From CAZQRP01 sp964596125 (GTDB lineage: Bacteria; Chloroflexota; Dehalococcoidia; GIF9; UBA5629), in contig CAZQRP010000020.1 of the NCBI GenBank assembly GCA_964596125.1, forward strand, positions 1 through 62,834: DNA of 62,834 bases, in the 5' to 3' direction. This document shows positions 43,673 through 52,644 of this stretch, in pieces. Positions within the stretch are counted from its first letter, which is position 1; the number at the start of each line of letters is the position of its first letter. A program made the translations under genes and the position numbers. The notes under the pieces were generated by a model. The model made no database searches and was not told the DNA's origin. It saw nothing but the letters and a program-made list of their open reading frames with translations.

Positions 43673-45916
43673 ATGACAGAAGAGGGAAAAAGGGTCGTAT
43701 GTGAAATGTGCCATGCTAGGTGCAGGGTAACAGTCCACAGCGAGAACGGTCACCTCGTTAAAATAGACGAGGACCCCACAGATCCCAGAGTCGACAGTAT
43801 ACTTCCTCGAACCAGAGGCTGCTTACGATCACAAGCGGCCGCTGAATGGCTATATCATCCCGACCATCTCAATTATCCATTGAAACGGGCTGGAGATAGA
43901 GGAGAGGGCAAGTGGCAGCAGATCTCATGGAGCCAGGCTTTTGATGAAATAGCTCAAAGACTCGGAGAGATAAAAGCCAAGTATGGTGCCGAGTCTCTGG
44001 CGGTCACCTCGGGCACTCTGCGCACCCGAGGGGAGTACGGGGCACTATTTATGAATTTATTTGGCACTCCCAATGAGGTCGGCCAGAGCAGAATTTGCTA
44101 CGGCCCCAATAATTCAGCCACGGTGGCAGTTTTCGGACGAAATGTCAGACACCGGATGACCCTGACGCTGGACAAAGGGAATGGCGGTCTGCCGCTTACG
44201 AAATGCCTGATGGTGATGGGAGCTACTCTCTCAGAGAGCTACTCACGGCTATGGAAATCAGTCCACGATGGAAAGAAAATAGGGGTCAAAATAATAGTCG
44301 TTGATCCCAGACGCACTCCGACGGCAGAGATGGCTGATATATGGCTTCAACTCAAGCCCGGTACAGATACAGCACTGTTAATGTCAATGATAAATGTTAT
44401 CATCGAGGAAAAGCTCTACGATAAAGAATTTGTTGAGAACTGGTGCTACGGTTTTGATAAGCTCGCGGAGCGTGCCAGAGAATATCCACCTCAGAAGGCA
44501 TCTGAAATCACCTGGTTGCCGGCAGAGCAGATCATAGAAGCAGCACGGCTATATGCCAACAGCAGACCAGCTATATCAACACACGGGATGGGGACTGAGC
44601 ATATGCAAAACTGCATGGAGGCCATTTTTGCCAGAATGATCCTTGCTGCGATAACCGGCAATATCGATATCGAAGGTGGACATTATATGCCCGAGCCACC
44701 CGATTGCATCGCTGAGCCTGAGATTGAGCATTACGAGACATTACCTCTGGAACAAAGAAAAAAGCAGCTAGGTGCAGACCGGTTTAAGCTCCTTTGTTGG
44801 CCCGGATATGAAATAGTTTCTGAATTGTCCCGAAAGGTGTGGGGTAAAGACCCCTATATAGCTCGCGCTCACGCCAGTGCTCATGGACCCACGGTATACC
44901 GGGCTATACTCACCGGCCAGCCATATCCGGTTAGAGCAATGCTTACCAATCACAGCAATCCGATGGTAACCCAGGGGAACACTAAACTAATATACAAGGC
45001 ACTGAAAACTCTCGACTTTTACGCAGTCATGGACTACTGGCTAACTCCTTCTGCAGAACTGGCTGACTACGTCCTGCCGCCCGCATCATGGCTGGAAAGG
45101 CCTTTCCTTTATACTCTTGGAGGCCAGGATAATACTATCCTGGCGGGCGAGCAAGCATTACCTCCCTCAATACCCGGTAAGTATGACCGTAAAAACGAGT
45201 ATGATATCTGGCGTGAACTGGGATTACGGCTAGGCCAGGAGGAATACTGGCCCTGGGCAGACATGGAACAGCATTTTGACTATCGCCTCAAACCTTTGGG
45301 CTATACGTTCCAGGAATTTATGGACAAAAAGGACGGTGTCCACTTTCCACCTGACACCTATAAGAAGTACAAGCAGAAAGGATTTGCTACGGCTACAGGA
45401 AAAGTCGAATTATATTCAACTGTGCTGGAAAAGCTGGGCTACGACCCGCTGCCAAAGTACGAGGAACCCTTCGAGACCCCAATTAGCCGGCCGGACCTGG
45501 TTAAAGAATATCCATTAATGCTCATCACCGGGGGCAGGTTCCGTCCCATGTATCATTCAGAGCACCGTCAGGAGGACTCGCTGCGTAAAAGGCATCCCCA
45601 CCCGCTGGTCCAGATCCACCCCGAAACAGCTAAAAGTCTGGATATCAAAGCTAATGACTGGGTATGGATCGAGACACCTCGAGGCAGAATCAGGATGAAA
45701 TGCAGCTACTTCGATGGCATAGATCCCAGAGTAGTACATTGTGAGCATGGCTGGTGGCTTCCGGAATTACCTGGTGAGGAACCCTGGCTACACGGGGTTT
45801 GGGAATCTAATGTAAATGTTCTCACCGAGGATGATCCTGAGCATTGCAATCCGATTAGCGGCGGTTGGCCGTTGAAGACAGCCTTATGTAAGGTCTATAA
45901 GGTTAAAGAATATTGA
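43673..45916 (+). CDS. Molybdopterin oxidoreductase 2, acetylene hydratase-like
   Basis: A 747-residue DMSO reductase-family protein. The N-terminal cluster site is C10-x2-C13-x3-C17-x32-C50. The probable Mo/W ligand is C142 in GQSRICYGPNN, aligned with Cys141 of acetylene hydratase. The order of blocks (AEWLYHPDHLNYPLKRAGDRGEGKWQQISW, VVDPRRTPTAEMADIWLQLKPGTD, VMDYWLTPSAELADYVLPPASWLERP) and the total length also follow that enzyme. However, residue 14, where acetylene hydratase has its catalytic Asp13, is His here, so that hydration reaction is unlikely. No Tat signal. No Fe-S subunit is adjacent. Closely related to molybdo-enzyme 4 at the right edge. RBS GGGAGG precedes ATG. Confidence 0.88.
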   Translation: MTEEGKRVVCEMCHARCRVTVHSENGHLVKIDEDPTDPRVDSILPRTRGCLRSQAAAEWLYHPDHLNYPLKRAGDRGEGKWQQISWSQAFDEIAQRLGEIKAKYGAESLAVTSGTLRTRGEYGALFMNLFGTPNEVGQSRICYGPNNSATVAVFGRNVRHRMTLTLDKGNGGLPLTKCLMVMGATLSESYSRLWKSVHDGKKIGVKIIVVDPRRTPTAEMADIWLQLKPGTDTALLMSMINVIIEEKLYDKEFVENWCYGFDKLAERAREYPPQKASEITWLPAEQIIEAARLYANSRPAISTHGMGTEHMQNCMEAIFARMILAAITGNIDIEGGHYMPEPPDCIAEPEIEHYETLPLEQRKKQLGADRFKLLCWPGYEIVSELSRKVWGKDPYIARAHASAHGPTVYRAILTGQPYPVRAMLTNHSNPMVTQGNTKLIYKALKTLDFYAVMDYWLTPSAELADYVLPPASWLERPFLYTLGGQDNTILAGEQALPPSIPGKYDRKNEYDIWRELGLRLGQEEYWPWADMEQHFDYRLKPLGYTFQEFMDKKDGVHFPPDTYKKYKQKGFATATGKVELYSTVLEKLGYDPLPKYEEPFETPISRPDLVKEYPLMLITGGRFRPMYHSEHRQEDSLRKRHPHPLVQIHPETAKSLDIKANDWVWIETPRGRIRMKCSYFDGIDPRVVHCEHGWWLPELPGEEPWLHGVWESNVNVLTEDDPEHCNPISGGWPLKTALCKVYKVKEY

Positions 45917-46062
45917 GTCTCTCGCTCTAAATATCACAGGAAATATTAAATAGTTTAATGAATAATAATGCAGATAGTTCTTATAACAGAATACTCACTC
46001 AAAGGAAACAATTTATACCTGCTAGCCCTAATGAAAATCAGTTGCTAATAGGAGGTGAATAA

Positions 46063-48210
46063 ATGGAAGAAAAAATTGTCAGAACTAATTGTGGACTATG
46101 TCACGGGGGTTGCGGCATCCTGGTCCATGTTAAAGACGGGAAAATGATAAAAGTCGAGGGTGATGTAGACTGCCCGCATAACAAGGGGGCTTTATGTCCT
46201 ACTGGCCTTTCCGCCACTCAACTGGTATACCACCCGGACCGTCTTAAATACCCCTTAAAAAGAACCGGGCAGAGAGGCGAAGGGAAATGGCAACGCATCT
46301 CGTGGGATGACGCTCTGGATATAATGGCCAACCAACTACGCCAAATCAGAGACAAGTATGGACCATTAGGTCTAGCCGTCTCCGGAGGCACGGCAAGACC
46401 AGGAGTTTTCCCGGCAGTTTCCTGGTTTCAAAATGCCTGGCAAACACCGAACCGGATAGGTTATCCACACAACTGCTATACGCCAATATTAGCGATAGGA
46501 ATTATTATGTTTGGCAAATACCCTGCTGATGATTTAGGGGATGCTGAATGTATTGTGACCTGGGGAGGTAATATACCCCATACCAGGACAGCTAGATTGG
46601 GGAAAAGGTATATCGAGGCCTTCAAAAGAGGGGCTAAGAGAATAGCAATAGATCCATACTATTCAACTATGGCTTCTAAGGCTGATATATGGCTGCAGGT
46701 CAGGCCGGGCACTGATTGCGCATTAGCTCTGGCATGGTTAAATGTGATAATCGGAGAAAATCTCTATGATAGGGAGTTTGTACAAAACTGGACCTCAGGA
46801 TTTGACCGATTAGCCAACCATGTCAAGGAATGTACTCCGGAATGGGCGGAGCAAATTACCTGGGTTCCGGCCGACAAAATCAGACAGGCAGCTCGTATGT
46901 ATGCCACAACAAAACCGGCAGCTACATTCCCTGGCGTTTCACTCGAGTTTGGAGTAAATAGCACCAGTACACTTCATGCCGTCTTTTCACTTCCGGCAGT
47001 CACCGGCAATATTGATGTTCGTGGTGGGAATGTCTTTATTAACGACCCAACAAGCTTTGAAAAATATTGTGGCGAAGATAAGAGGCCGGACAACTGGGAT
47101 CAAAGTGTCGGCGATTTCCCGTTGCTCAGAAAGGCTCACCCCACAGCAGACCATGCAGCATGGCGAGCTGTACTCACGGGCAAGCCTTATCCTATCAGGG
47201 CCGTACTGGTCCATGGGAATGGTACCATTTTACCCCATGAGAATCCGAAGCAGCACGCTTATAAAGCGATAATGTCGCTCGATTTCTTTTCGGTAATGGA
47301 CCAGTTCATGACGCCTACTGCTGAGCTTGCCGATATAGTGCTGCCAGCTACCACCTGCTTCGAGAGAGATGAAATACATAATATCAGTTCGAAAACATAC
47401 AGTCCTTTTATGCCCTTTGCCGCCCCGAAATCTATAGAGCCACTCTGGGAATGTAGAAATGATGCCGATGTTTTCAGTGAACTTTTAAATAGGATGAATA
47501 TCGACTATGGGGCCAGGAGTGTCAGAGAGATGATTGATACATGGCTTTTACAGACGGTAGGCTTTGATTTCGTAGAACTGGAAAAGAGGTGCTGGGAACC
47601 AATACCGGAGCAGTGGAAGAAATACGAACGGGGACTGTTACGTCCGGATGGAAAGCCCGGATTTAACACTCCCTCCGGTAAAATTGAGCTCTATTCGACT
47701 AATCTTGAGAAAATCAAGCACAATCCGCTGCCGGTATACGTAGAACCACCGGAAAGTCCTTTCAGTAATCCTGAAATGGCCAGGGATTACCCTTATATTT
47801 TGACCACGGGAATAAGGAGTCCCGTATTCTTCCACAGCCAGTACCGACAGCTCCCCTGGCTTCGTGAAATACATCAGGATCCGATCGTAAGGATTAATCC
47901 GGATACGGCATTTGAGCTCGGAATAAAAGACGGTGATTGGGTTTACCTTGAATCACCCAGAGGTAGGTGCAAGCAACGGGCAATGCTTACATTAGGAATA
48001 GATCCGAGAGTAGTCCTTGCGGAACACAACTGGTGGTTTCCAGAAATGCCCTCCCCAGAGCATGGCGTATGGGAATCAAATATTAATCTACTGGTAAGCC
48101 ATGAGCCACCGTATGATAAATCCATGGGTTCTACTCCGGCCAGAAGCTTACTCTGCAAGATTTATAAAGTTGAGGAGGTGTCTAATGGCTCAATTAGCTC
48201 TGCTGGTTGA
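46063..48210 (+). CDS. Molybdopterin oxidoreductase 3
   Basis: A 715-residue DMSO reductase-family catalytic subunit. Cluster motif C10-x2-C13-x3-C17-x27-C45 (CGLCHGGC...LCPTG). Candidate metal ligand C138 in YPHNCYTP. Other blocks: VYHPDRLKYPLKRTGQRGEGKWQRISWDDALD, AIDPYYSTMASKADIWLQVRPGTD and VMDQFMTPTAELADIVLPATTCFERD; the C-terminus has HNWWFPEMPSPEHGVWESNIN. It is related to, but clearly distinct from, enzymes 2 and 4. AGGAGGTG precedes ATG. Its end overlaps the Fe-S subunit gene by 26 bases, so they form a heterodimer at least. No export signal; substrate unknown. Confidence 0.88.
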   Translation: MEEKIVRTNCGLCHGGCGILVHVKDGKMIKVEGDVDCPHNKGALCPTGLSATQLVYHPDRLKYPLKRTGQRGEGKWQRISWDDALDIMANQLRQIRDKYGPLGLAVSGGTARPGVFPAVSWFQNAWQTPNRIGYPHNCYTPILAIGIIMFGKYPADDLGDAECIVTWGGNIPHTRTARLGKRYIEAFKRGAKRIAIDPYYSTMASKADIWLQVRPGTDCALALAWLNVIIGENLYDREFVQNWTSGFDRLANHVKECTPEWAEQITWVPADKIRQAARMYATTKPAATFPGVSLEFGVNSTSTLHAVFSLPAVTGNIDVRGGNVFINDPTSFEKYCGEDKRPDNWDQSVGDFPLLRKAHPTADHAAWRAVLTGKPYPIRAVLVHGNGTILPHENPKQHAYKAIMSLDFFSVMDQFMTPTAELADIVLPATTCFERDEIHNISSKTYSPFMPFAAPKSIEPLWECRNDADVFSELLNRMNIDYGARSVREMIDTWLLQTVGFDFVELEKRCWEPIPEQWKKYERGLLRPDGKPGFNTPSGKIELYSTNLEKIKHNPLPVYVEPPESPFSNPEMARDYPYILTTGIRSPVFFHSQYRQLPWLREIHQDPIVRINPDTAFELGIKDGDWVYLESPRGRCKQRAMLTLGIDPRVVLAEHNWWFPEMPSPEHGVWESNINLLVSHEPPYDKSMGSTPARSLLCKIYKVEEVSNGSISSAG

Positions 48211-48682
48211 TAATGAGTTGTGCTTCAACTGCAAAGCTTGTGAGGTGGCCTGTAAGCAGGAAAATGACATCGCACCAGGCCTGAGATGGATTAACGTTAT
48301 TTCCCTGGGACCTAAAAAGGCAGGAGAGAACTTAATAGAGGAATTTATTCCAACAACCTGCCGTCATTGCGCTAATCCACCATGCGCAGCAGTATGCCCC
48401 ACAAAAGCTATCAGGAAGCGTGGGGATGGAATAGTTCTCATAGATAAGGACTTATGTATAGGTTGTCATCTTTGTATTGTAGCCTGCCCTTTTGGTGTGA
48501 TAGGGATTAATCCAAGAACAAAAGCCGCAGAGAAGTGCACACTATGTATGCACAGAGTAGAGAAAGGCCTGATGCCGGCATGCGTACAGCATTGCGAAGC
48601 TGGGGCAATATATTTCGGCGAAATTAATGATATATCCAAGCAGATGAGAGAGGATCGCGCACGGAGAATGAATAAGATGTAA
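48185..48682 (+). CDS. Four-cluster ferredoxin subunit of molybdo-enzyme 3
   Basis: A 165-residue DmsB/HycB-type subunit. ATG 48185 is chosen over an upstream in-frame ATG because GAGGAGGTG lies just before it and it gives the family N-terminus AQLALLVDNELC. Sixteen cysteines: CFNCKACEVAC, CRHCANPPCAAVC, CIGCHLCIVAC, and CTLC with CVQHC. It overlaps the catalytic subunit gene and transfers its electrons. It ends with a basic tail (REDRARRMNKM). Confidence 0.92.
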   Translation: MAQLALLVDNELCFNCKACEVACKQENDIAPGLRWINVISLGPKKAGENLIEEFIPTTCRHCANPPCAAVCPTKAIRKRGDGIVLIDKDLCIGCHLCIVACPFGVIGINPRTKAAEKCTLCMHRVEKGLMPACVQHCEAGAIYFGEINDISKQMREDRARRMNKM

Positions 48683-49076
48683 TAGATTGCAATAATTAAA
48701 AGAGAGCCCCATTTCCAATTATGCTGGTGATTTGAAGTTAAAAGCTGTCATAAAATTAAAATAGTTCCCAGACAGATTAAGCTAAAGAATACCTTTACCA
48801 AGAAACAAAATGGAGCTGAATAGTATCACTCGTTTGGACCCAGGAATTTTTTTAAAAAAGACTGACTAAAACCAGGATACTTGATAGACTATAGATTACT
48901 TTGTTCCTTATTCTCATAGGGTTGCTTACTGTATATTGGTCTTATACAGAGTACCATTTTGTATTGCCAGGTTGGCTTTTCCCCTCGCCGGAATGGTATG
49001 TCAACTGGCTCAACGGAAACGGCAGATTTTGGTAGGCGGGAAAGGGAATAACAATAAGATTAGGAGGTTAGTTTCT
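48683..49076. other. Gap before the acyl-CoA ligase gene
   Basis: About 390 bases. The ligase frame is open back to 48936, but those residues do not resemble the family and the true start is at 49077. I see no clear promoter or terminator; a T-run next to an A-run near 48850 is not a hairpin of note. Confidence 0.4.
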
Positions 49077-50723
49077 ATGGGCATACCGACATTATACTCT
49101 TCAGAGAAGATCGCCAAATATACTGAAAAGGGCTACTGGGGATCTGTCACCATCGCTGATATATGGAATCGGAACGCCAGGGATTATCCAGATAAAGAGG
49201 CAGTCGTGGATTCAAAGACCAGGCTTACCTGGGCACAGGCCAAACAGTGGACAGACAGGTTTGCTTTAGGGCTTCTGGAACTCGGCTTGAAGAAAGACGA
49301 GATGATCGTCTTGCAGCTACCTATCTGCGCGGAGCTTAACCTGCTACGGGTCGCCTGCGAGAAAGCCGGTGTTCTTTCCCTGACTACACCCGGCGCATTG
49401 CGGCACAAGGAAATAGAGTACATTATAGGAAAGACTGAAGCCGTAGGAATAGTAATCACCAAAGAGTTCCACGGTTTTGACTACTTTGAAATGGTGCAGG
49501 AGATCCGCCAACAATTACCACTTCTAAAGAATATCTTTATCGTAGGCAAGCAGGTACCTCAGGGAACTATTTCCATTGATGAGATGGTCAAACAGCCACT
49601 AGAGGAGAAGTACGCTCCAGACTATCTGGAGAAAACGAAGTTTGGTGCGCTGGAATATTCCTGGGTTCACCTAACCACCGGCACCACCGGTTTTCCTAAG
49701 TTTGTCGAGGCACCGATATGTGGTCGTATATATTGTGGTAAAGCGTTCGCCGAGGCCTGCAAGCTGAGCATGAATGATATCTGCGGTGTGTTTGCCGTCG
49801 GCCCGACTGGACCGAATATACTGGCCAACCTGGGTGGACCGTTTGTAGGTGCCAAGATTGCCATGCTGGAGCGGTTCGAAGCAGGCGAAGCATTGAAGTT
49901 TATCGAAAAGGAGAAGGTCACCATTACCGGCATCGTTCCAACCATGCTGTCCAAGATGATAGAACATCCTGATTTTGATAACTACGATCTGAGTTCATTG
50001 CGCGCCGTACTCGTTACCGGCTCTCCCCTCCCCACAAAGCTGGCACTGGAAGCAGAACAAAAAATGGGTCCATTGATTCAGTATTACGGGAGTATGGACT
50101 TCGGTGGTTCTACTGTACCTCATCCCGATGACCCTCGCGAGACACGCCTGTTTACGGTAAACAGGCTTATACCAGGCAACCAAATAAAATTTGTAGATGA
50201 CATGGGCTCAGAAGTAACCCGGGGAGAGGTGGGTGAGATAGTTCTCAGTGGTCCTGCTTCCAACTCAGGTTATTACAAAGACGCCGAGACCACATGGCAG
50301 GTATGGACGAAGGACGGATGGTTCCATACCGGAGATCTCGGTAAGCTCGACGATAAGGAAAACCTGGTGATCGTCGGGCGCAAGAAGGATATGATCATCC
50401 GTGGTGGGCAAAACATCTTTCCTGCTGAGATCGAGAGCATGCTGCTTGATCACCCCAAGGTAGCGGATGTTGCTATCGTGAGCATGTCTGATGAAGTGAT
50501 GGGAGAGAAAGCCTGCGCCTACGTCGTCCCCAAAAAAGGGCAGCATTTTACCTTTGAAGAAATGGTGGATTTCCTTAGAGGGAAGAACATTGCCCCCTAT
50601 AAACTGCCAGAGAGACTGGAGAATGTGGAGCAACTTCCTCTGGTACCTGACAGTCAGAAGGTAAACAAGAAGGTGCTGGCACAGGATATTGCTGATAAGC
50701 TAAAGGCTGAAGGCAACGTATAA
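49077..50723 (+). CDS. AMP-forming acyl/aryl-CoA ligase
   Basis: A 548-residue member of the ANL adenylating family. ATG 49077 follows TAGGAGG by nine bases. Visible motifs: phosphate loop LTTGTTGFPK, YGSMDFGG (A5-like), WFHTGDLGKLDDKENLVIVGRKKDMIIRGGQNIFPAEIE (A7-A8 hinge) and PLVPDSQKVNKKVL carrying the C-terminal catalytic Lys. The N-terminal text resembles 2,3-dihydroxybenzoate-AMP ligase/cyclohexanecarboxylate-CoA ligase types, consistent with an aromatic or alicyclic acid as substrate. It closes the plus-strand cluster and could provide the CoA thioester used upstream. A carrier-protein partner is absent, so CoA is the more likely acceptor. Confidence 0.9.
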   Translation: MGIPTLYSSEKIAKYTEKGYWGSVTIADIWNRNARDYPDKEAVVDSKTRLTWAQAKQWTDRFALGLLELGLKKDEMIVLQLPICAELNLLRVACEKAGVLSLTTPGALRHKEIEYIIGKTEAVGIVITKEFHGFDYFEMVQEIRQQLPLLKNIFIVGKQVPQGTISIDEMVKQPLEEKYAPDYLEKTKFGALEYSWVHLTTGTTGFPKFVEAPICGRIYCGKAFAEACKLSMNDICGVFAVGPTGPNILANLGGPFVGAKIAMLERFEAGEALKFIEKEKVTITGIVPTMLSKMIEHPDFDNYDLSSLRAVLVTGSPLPTKLALEAEQKMGPLIQYYGSMDFGGSTVPHPDDPRETRLFTVNRLIPGNQIKFVDDMGSEVTRGEVGEIVLSGPASNSGYYKDAETTWQVWTKDGWFHTGDLGKLDDKENLVIVGRKKDMIIRGGQNIFPAEIESMLLDHPKVADVAIVSMSDEVMGEKACAYVVPKKGQHFTFEEMVDFLRGKNIAPYKLPERLENVEQLPLVPDSQKVNKKVLAQDIADKLKAEGNV

Positions 50724-50858
50724 CTGTCGAGCAGTAATGAGGGACATCGGAAATCAGTGAGTCTGTTTGCTTCGAAGGTCATCTCGCTGTCTACGGTAAG
50801 ACACCGACCGGCAGGATTGAGGCAAAAGAAACTGTTTTCAGGCTTTACGTTTCGAGCC

Positions 50859-51866
50859 TTATATCGGCAAGCGTAGCAGCCTCCTGGCATTATCCTCAAA
50901 TATCAGCTTCTTCTCTAAGTCACTGATACTCATTTGCTCTATTGCCTGTATCGTCTGTCTGGTGTATCTTTCACCAAGCTGGTTGTCATATGGCATGTCA
51001 GTTCCAAATAGCATAAATTCAGCACCGTAAAAAGCATGGGCACACATTAGAGCTGGAACATTCCCGTAGAGTGCAGTATCACAATAAAACATCCTGAAAT
51101 AGTCTACAGGAGCTTTAGTCAGGGCGCTTCTATACTTGGATCCAGGCCACCTCTCATTATTATCGTAAAAGCCCCTTATTCTCTCTGCAAAGTAAGGGAC
51201 CATCCCTCCGCAGTGGTGGGTGATGAACTTCAAATTCGGAAATTGTTCCAGTATGCCACTAAACACCAGCCGGGTCATGGCAGCAGTCGTTTCGTAGGGC
51301 CAACCAAAAACACTGTGAATAGCATATTTTGCTCGTTTTTCACTCTTATAGTCTGCAAAATTGTAGTCCCTTTGAGGATGAAGCCAAATTGGTAAATTAT
51401 ACTGAGACATTCTTTCATAAAGAGATATGAATTCAGGCAAATCTAGAGGCTTCTCATCTATAGGAGTAGATATCTGGATACCTCTGAACTTTAGATCATT
51501 TATAGCTCTCTCTGTTTCCTTCAGGGCAGCATCCACATTGTTCATTGGCAGGCAAGCCACAGCCGCGGCAAATCTATCTGGGTACTTGAAGACTAATTCT
51601 GCCATTTCATCATTAGCGAGCTTGGCCAGGTCTACTGCCTTTTCGGGATCAGCGATCTTTTCAACCGATGGCTCGCCCAGCGTAAGGACCTGCATGAGTC
51701 CATCGAACTTGTCCATTACTCTGAATCTGTCATCCAGGTTAAATAATGTCGGGAACACGCTTGTAAGGTCAATATCGCTAATGAGATAGGCCCCCGACGG
51801 TGCCACCTCATAAATGGCGTTTTTATATTTGGGGGGTATGATATGAGGGAAAATATCTATCTTCAA
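50859..51866 (-). CDS. Amidohydrolase family protein (ACMSD-like) 2
   Basis: A 335-residue TIM-barrel metal-dependent hydrolase/decarboxylase. The start is TTG 51864-51866 with AGGAGG seven bases upstream. The first metal motif is altered: DIFPHI has Phe where the usual HxH or ExH first ligand stands, leaving only H8. Other sites are kept: LPIWLHPQRD, FITHHCGGMVPYF and MLFGTDMPYDN with the catalytic Asp. Thus it may bind its metal differently from the 28133 enzyme, with which it shares only fold-level similarity. It converges on the ligase gene; a short unassigned frame (50741 onward, plus strand) fills the gap. Confidence 0.82.
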   Translation of the reverse strand: MKIDIFPHIIPPKYKNAIYEVAPSGAYLISDIDLTSVFPTLFNLDDRFRVMDKFDGLMQVLTLGEPSVEKIADPEKAVDLAKLANDEMAELVFKYPDRFAAAVACLPMNNVDAALKETERAINDLKFRGIQISTPIDEKPLDLPEFISLYERMSQYNLPIWLHPQRDYNFADYKSEKRAKYAIHSVFGWPYETTAAMTRLVFSGILEQFPNLKFITHHCGGMVPYFAERIRGFYDNNERWPGSKYRSALTKAPVDYFRMFYCDTALYGNVPALMCAHAFYGAEFMLFGTDMPYDNQLGERYTRQTIQAIEQMSISDLEKKLIFEDNARRLLRLPI

Positions 51867-52125
51867 TTTTTGACCTCCTGCTTTATCCCAGATTTTACAA
51901 GAATGTTAAAAGGCTGATGTTTTCAAGAACCTTATCAATTAGCCTGTTGAATTTTTCCTGGTAATAGTGTAGCAAACAAAGACCGGATTAGCGAGGTGCT
52001 AGATAAGGCCATTGCCCTTTTCGATCGACGGCTGGAGATTGATTGTTCCTGGCAGGCCAGAGCAGCACCACCACCCAATATACCATGCACCAACAGTGTG
52101 GACAAGTCAAGCCTGCTGTATTACA

Positions 52126-52644
52126 CTATATTTTTACCTTCTTCTTCGATACATTCATTTGCCGATCAATATTTTTTTTAATTGTTTTCATGTCTGCAGT
52201 AATTTTCTCCAAACTGTTATCATCTAAGGAAGACATGAAGTTAAAATACATATCTCTACTTTTAGACCAGGTCTCGTGAACAAGCTTTAATCCATCCTCA
52301 GTAATGCTAACGGCTCTTATCCTTCGGTCTCCTTCAATTTCATCTCTTTTTATCAGTCCCTTTTTGGCAAGATTATCTATTGCTGGCGTAATGGTCTGCT
52401 TACTACGTCCGGTTTTAATGCTTAACTGTGTTGGTGTCAATGTTCCGCCACTTATGATCAGGTAGTGGAGAATGGTGATTGTTGTCTGATTTAATCCATA
52501 CCGTTTAAAATTCGTATTGATACTATACAACATTTGATACGCTGTTCTTATGATTGCTACATAGGCATGCATCGTCAAGTCATTCCCCATTTCTTTAAGC
52601 TCTTTAGTTAAATACGCCATTAAACTATCGTAATGATAACTCAT
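52126..52644 (-). CDS. MarR family transcriptional regulator
   Basis: A 172-residue winged-helix dimer regulator. ILHYLIISGGTLTPTQLSIKTGRSKQTITPAIDNLAKKGLIKRDEIEGDRRIRAVSITEDG is the complete MarR DNA-binding domain, with the wing DRRIRAVSIT. The N-terminal helix (about 1-30) is longer than usual, and the C-terminus is Lys-rich. MarR proteins often respond to aromatic acids or their CoA thioesters, which would suit the catabolic cluster next to it. A 14-base site GATTA-TAAT-TAATC lies just upstream and might be its operator. Targets are unproven. Confidence 0.88.
   Translation of the reverse strand: MSYHYDSLMAYLTKELKEMGNDLTMHAYVAIIRTAYQMLYSINTNFKRYGLNQTTITILHYLIISGGTLTPTQLSIKTGRSKQTITPAIDNLAKKGLIKRDEIEGDRRIRAVSITEDGLKLVHETWSKSRDMYFNFMSSLDDNSLEKITADMKTIKKNIDRQMNVSKKKVKI

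Noticed and set aside
43673..48210. Annotation of molybdo-enzymes 2 and 3 as acetylene hydratases
   Set aside because: Overall architecture fits, but the residue equivalent to the catalytic Asp13 is His in both, so the specific function is not supported.
48936..49076. Upstream extension of the acyl-CoA ligase frame
   Set aside because: The residues do not resemble the family and a strong ribosome site precedes ATG 49077.
50741..50926. Plus-strand open frame reading CFEGHLAVYGKTPTGRIEA between the ligase and amidohydrolase genes
   Set aside because: No start or ribosome site, overlaps a solid minus-strand gene, and I do not recognise it; mentioned only as possible debris.
51996..52181. Plus-strand frame containing DRISEVLDKAIALFDRRLEID
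   Set aside because: Looks coding-like, perhaps the end of a lost gene, but too short and without a clear family; not listed as a gene.
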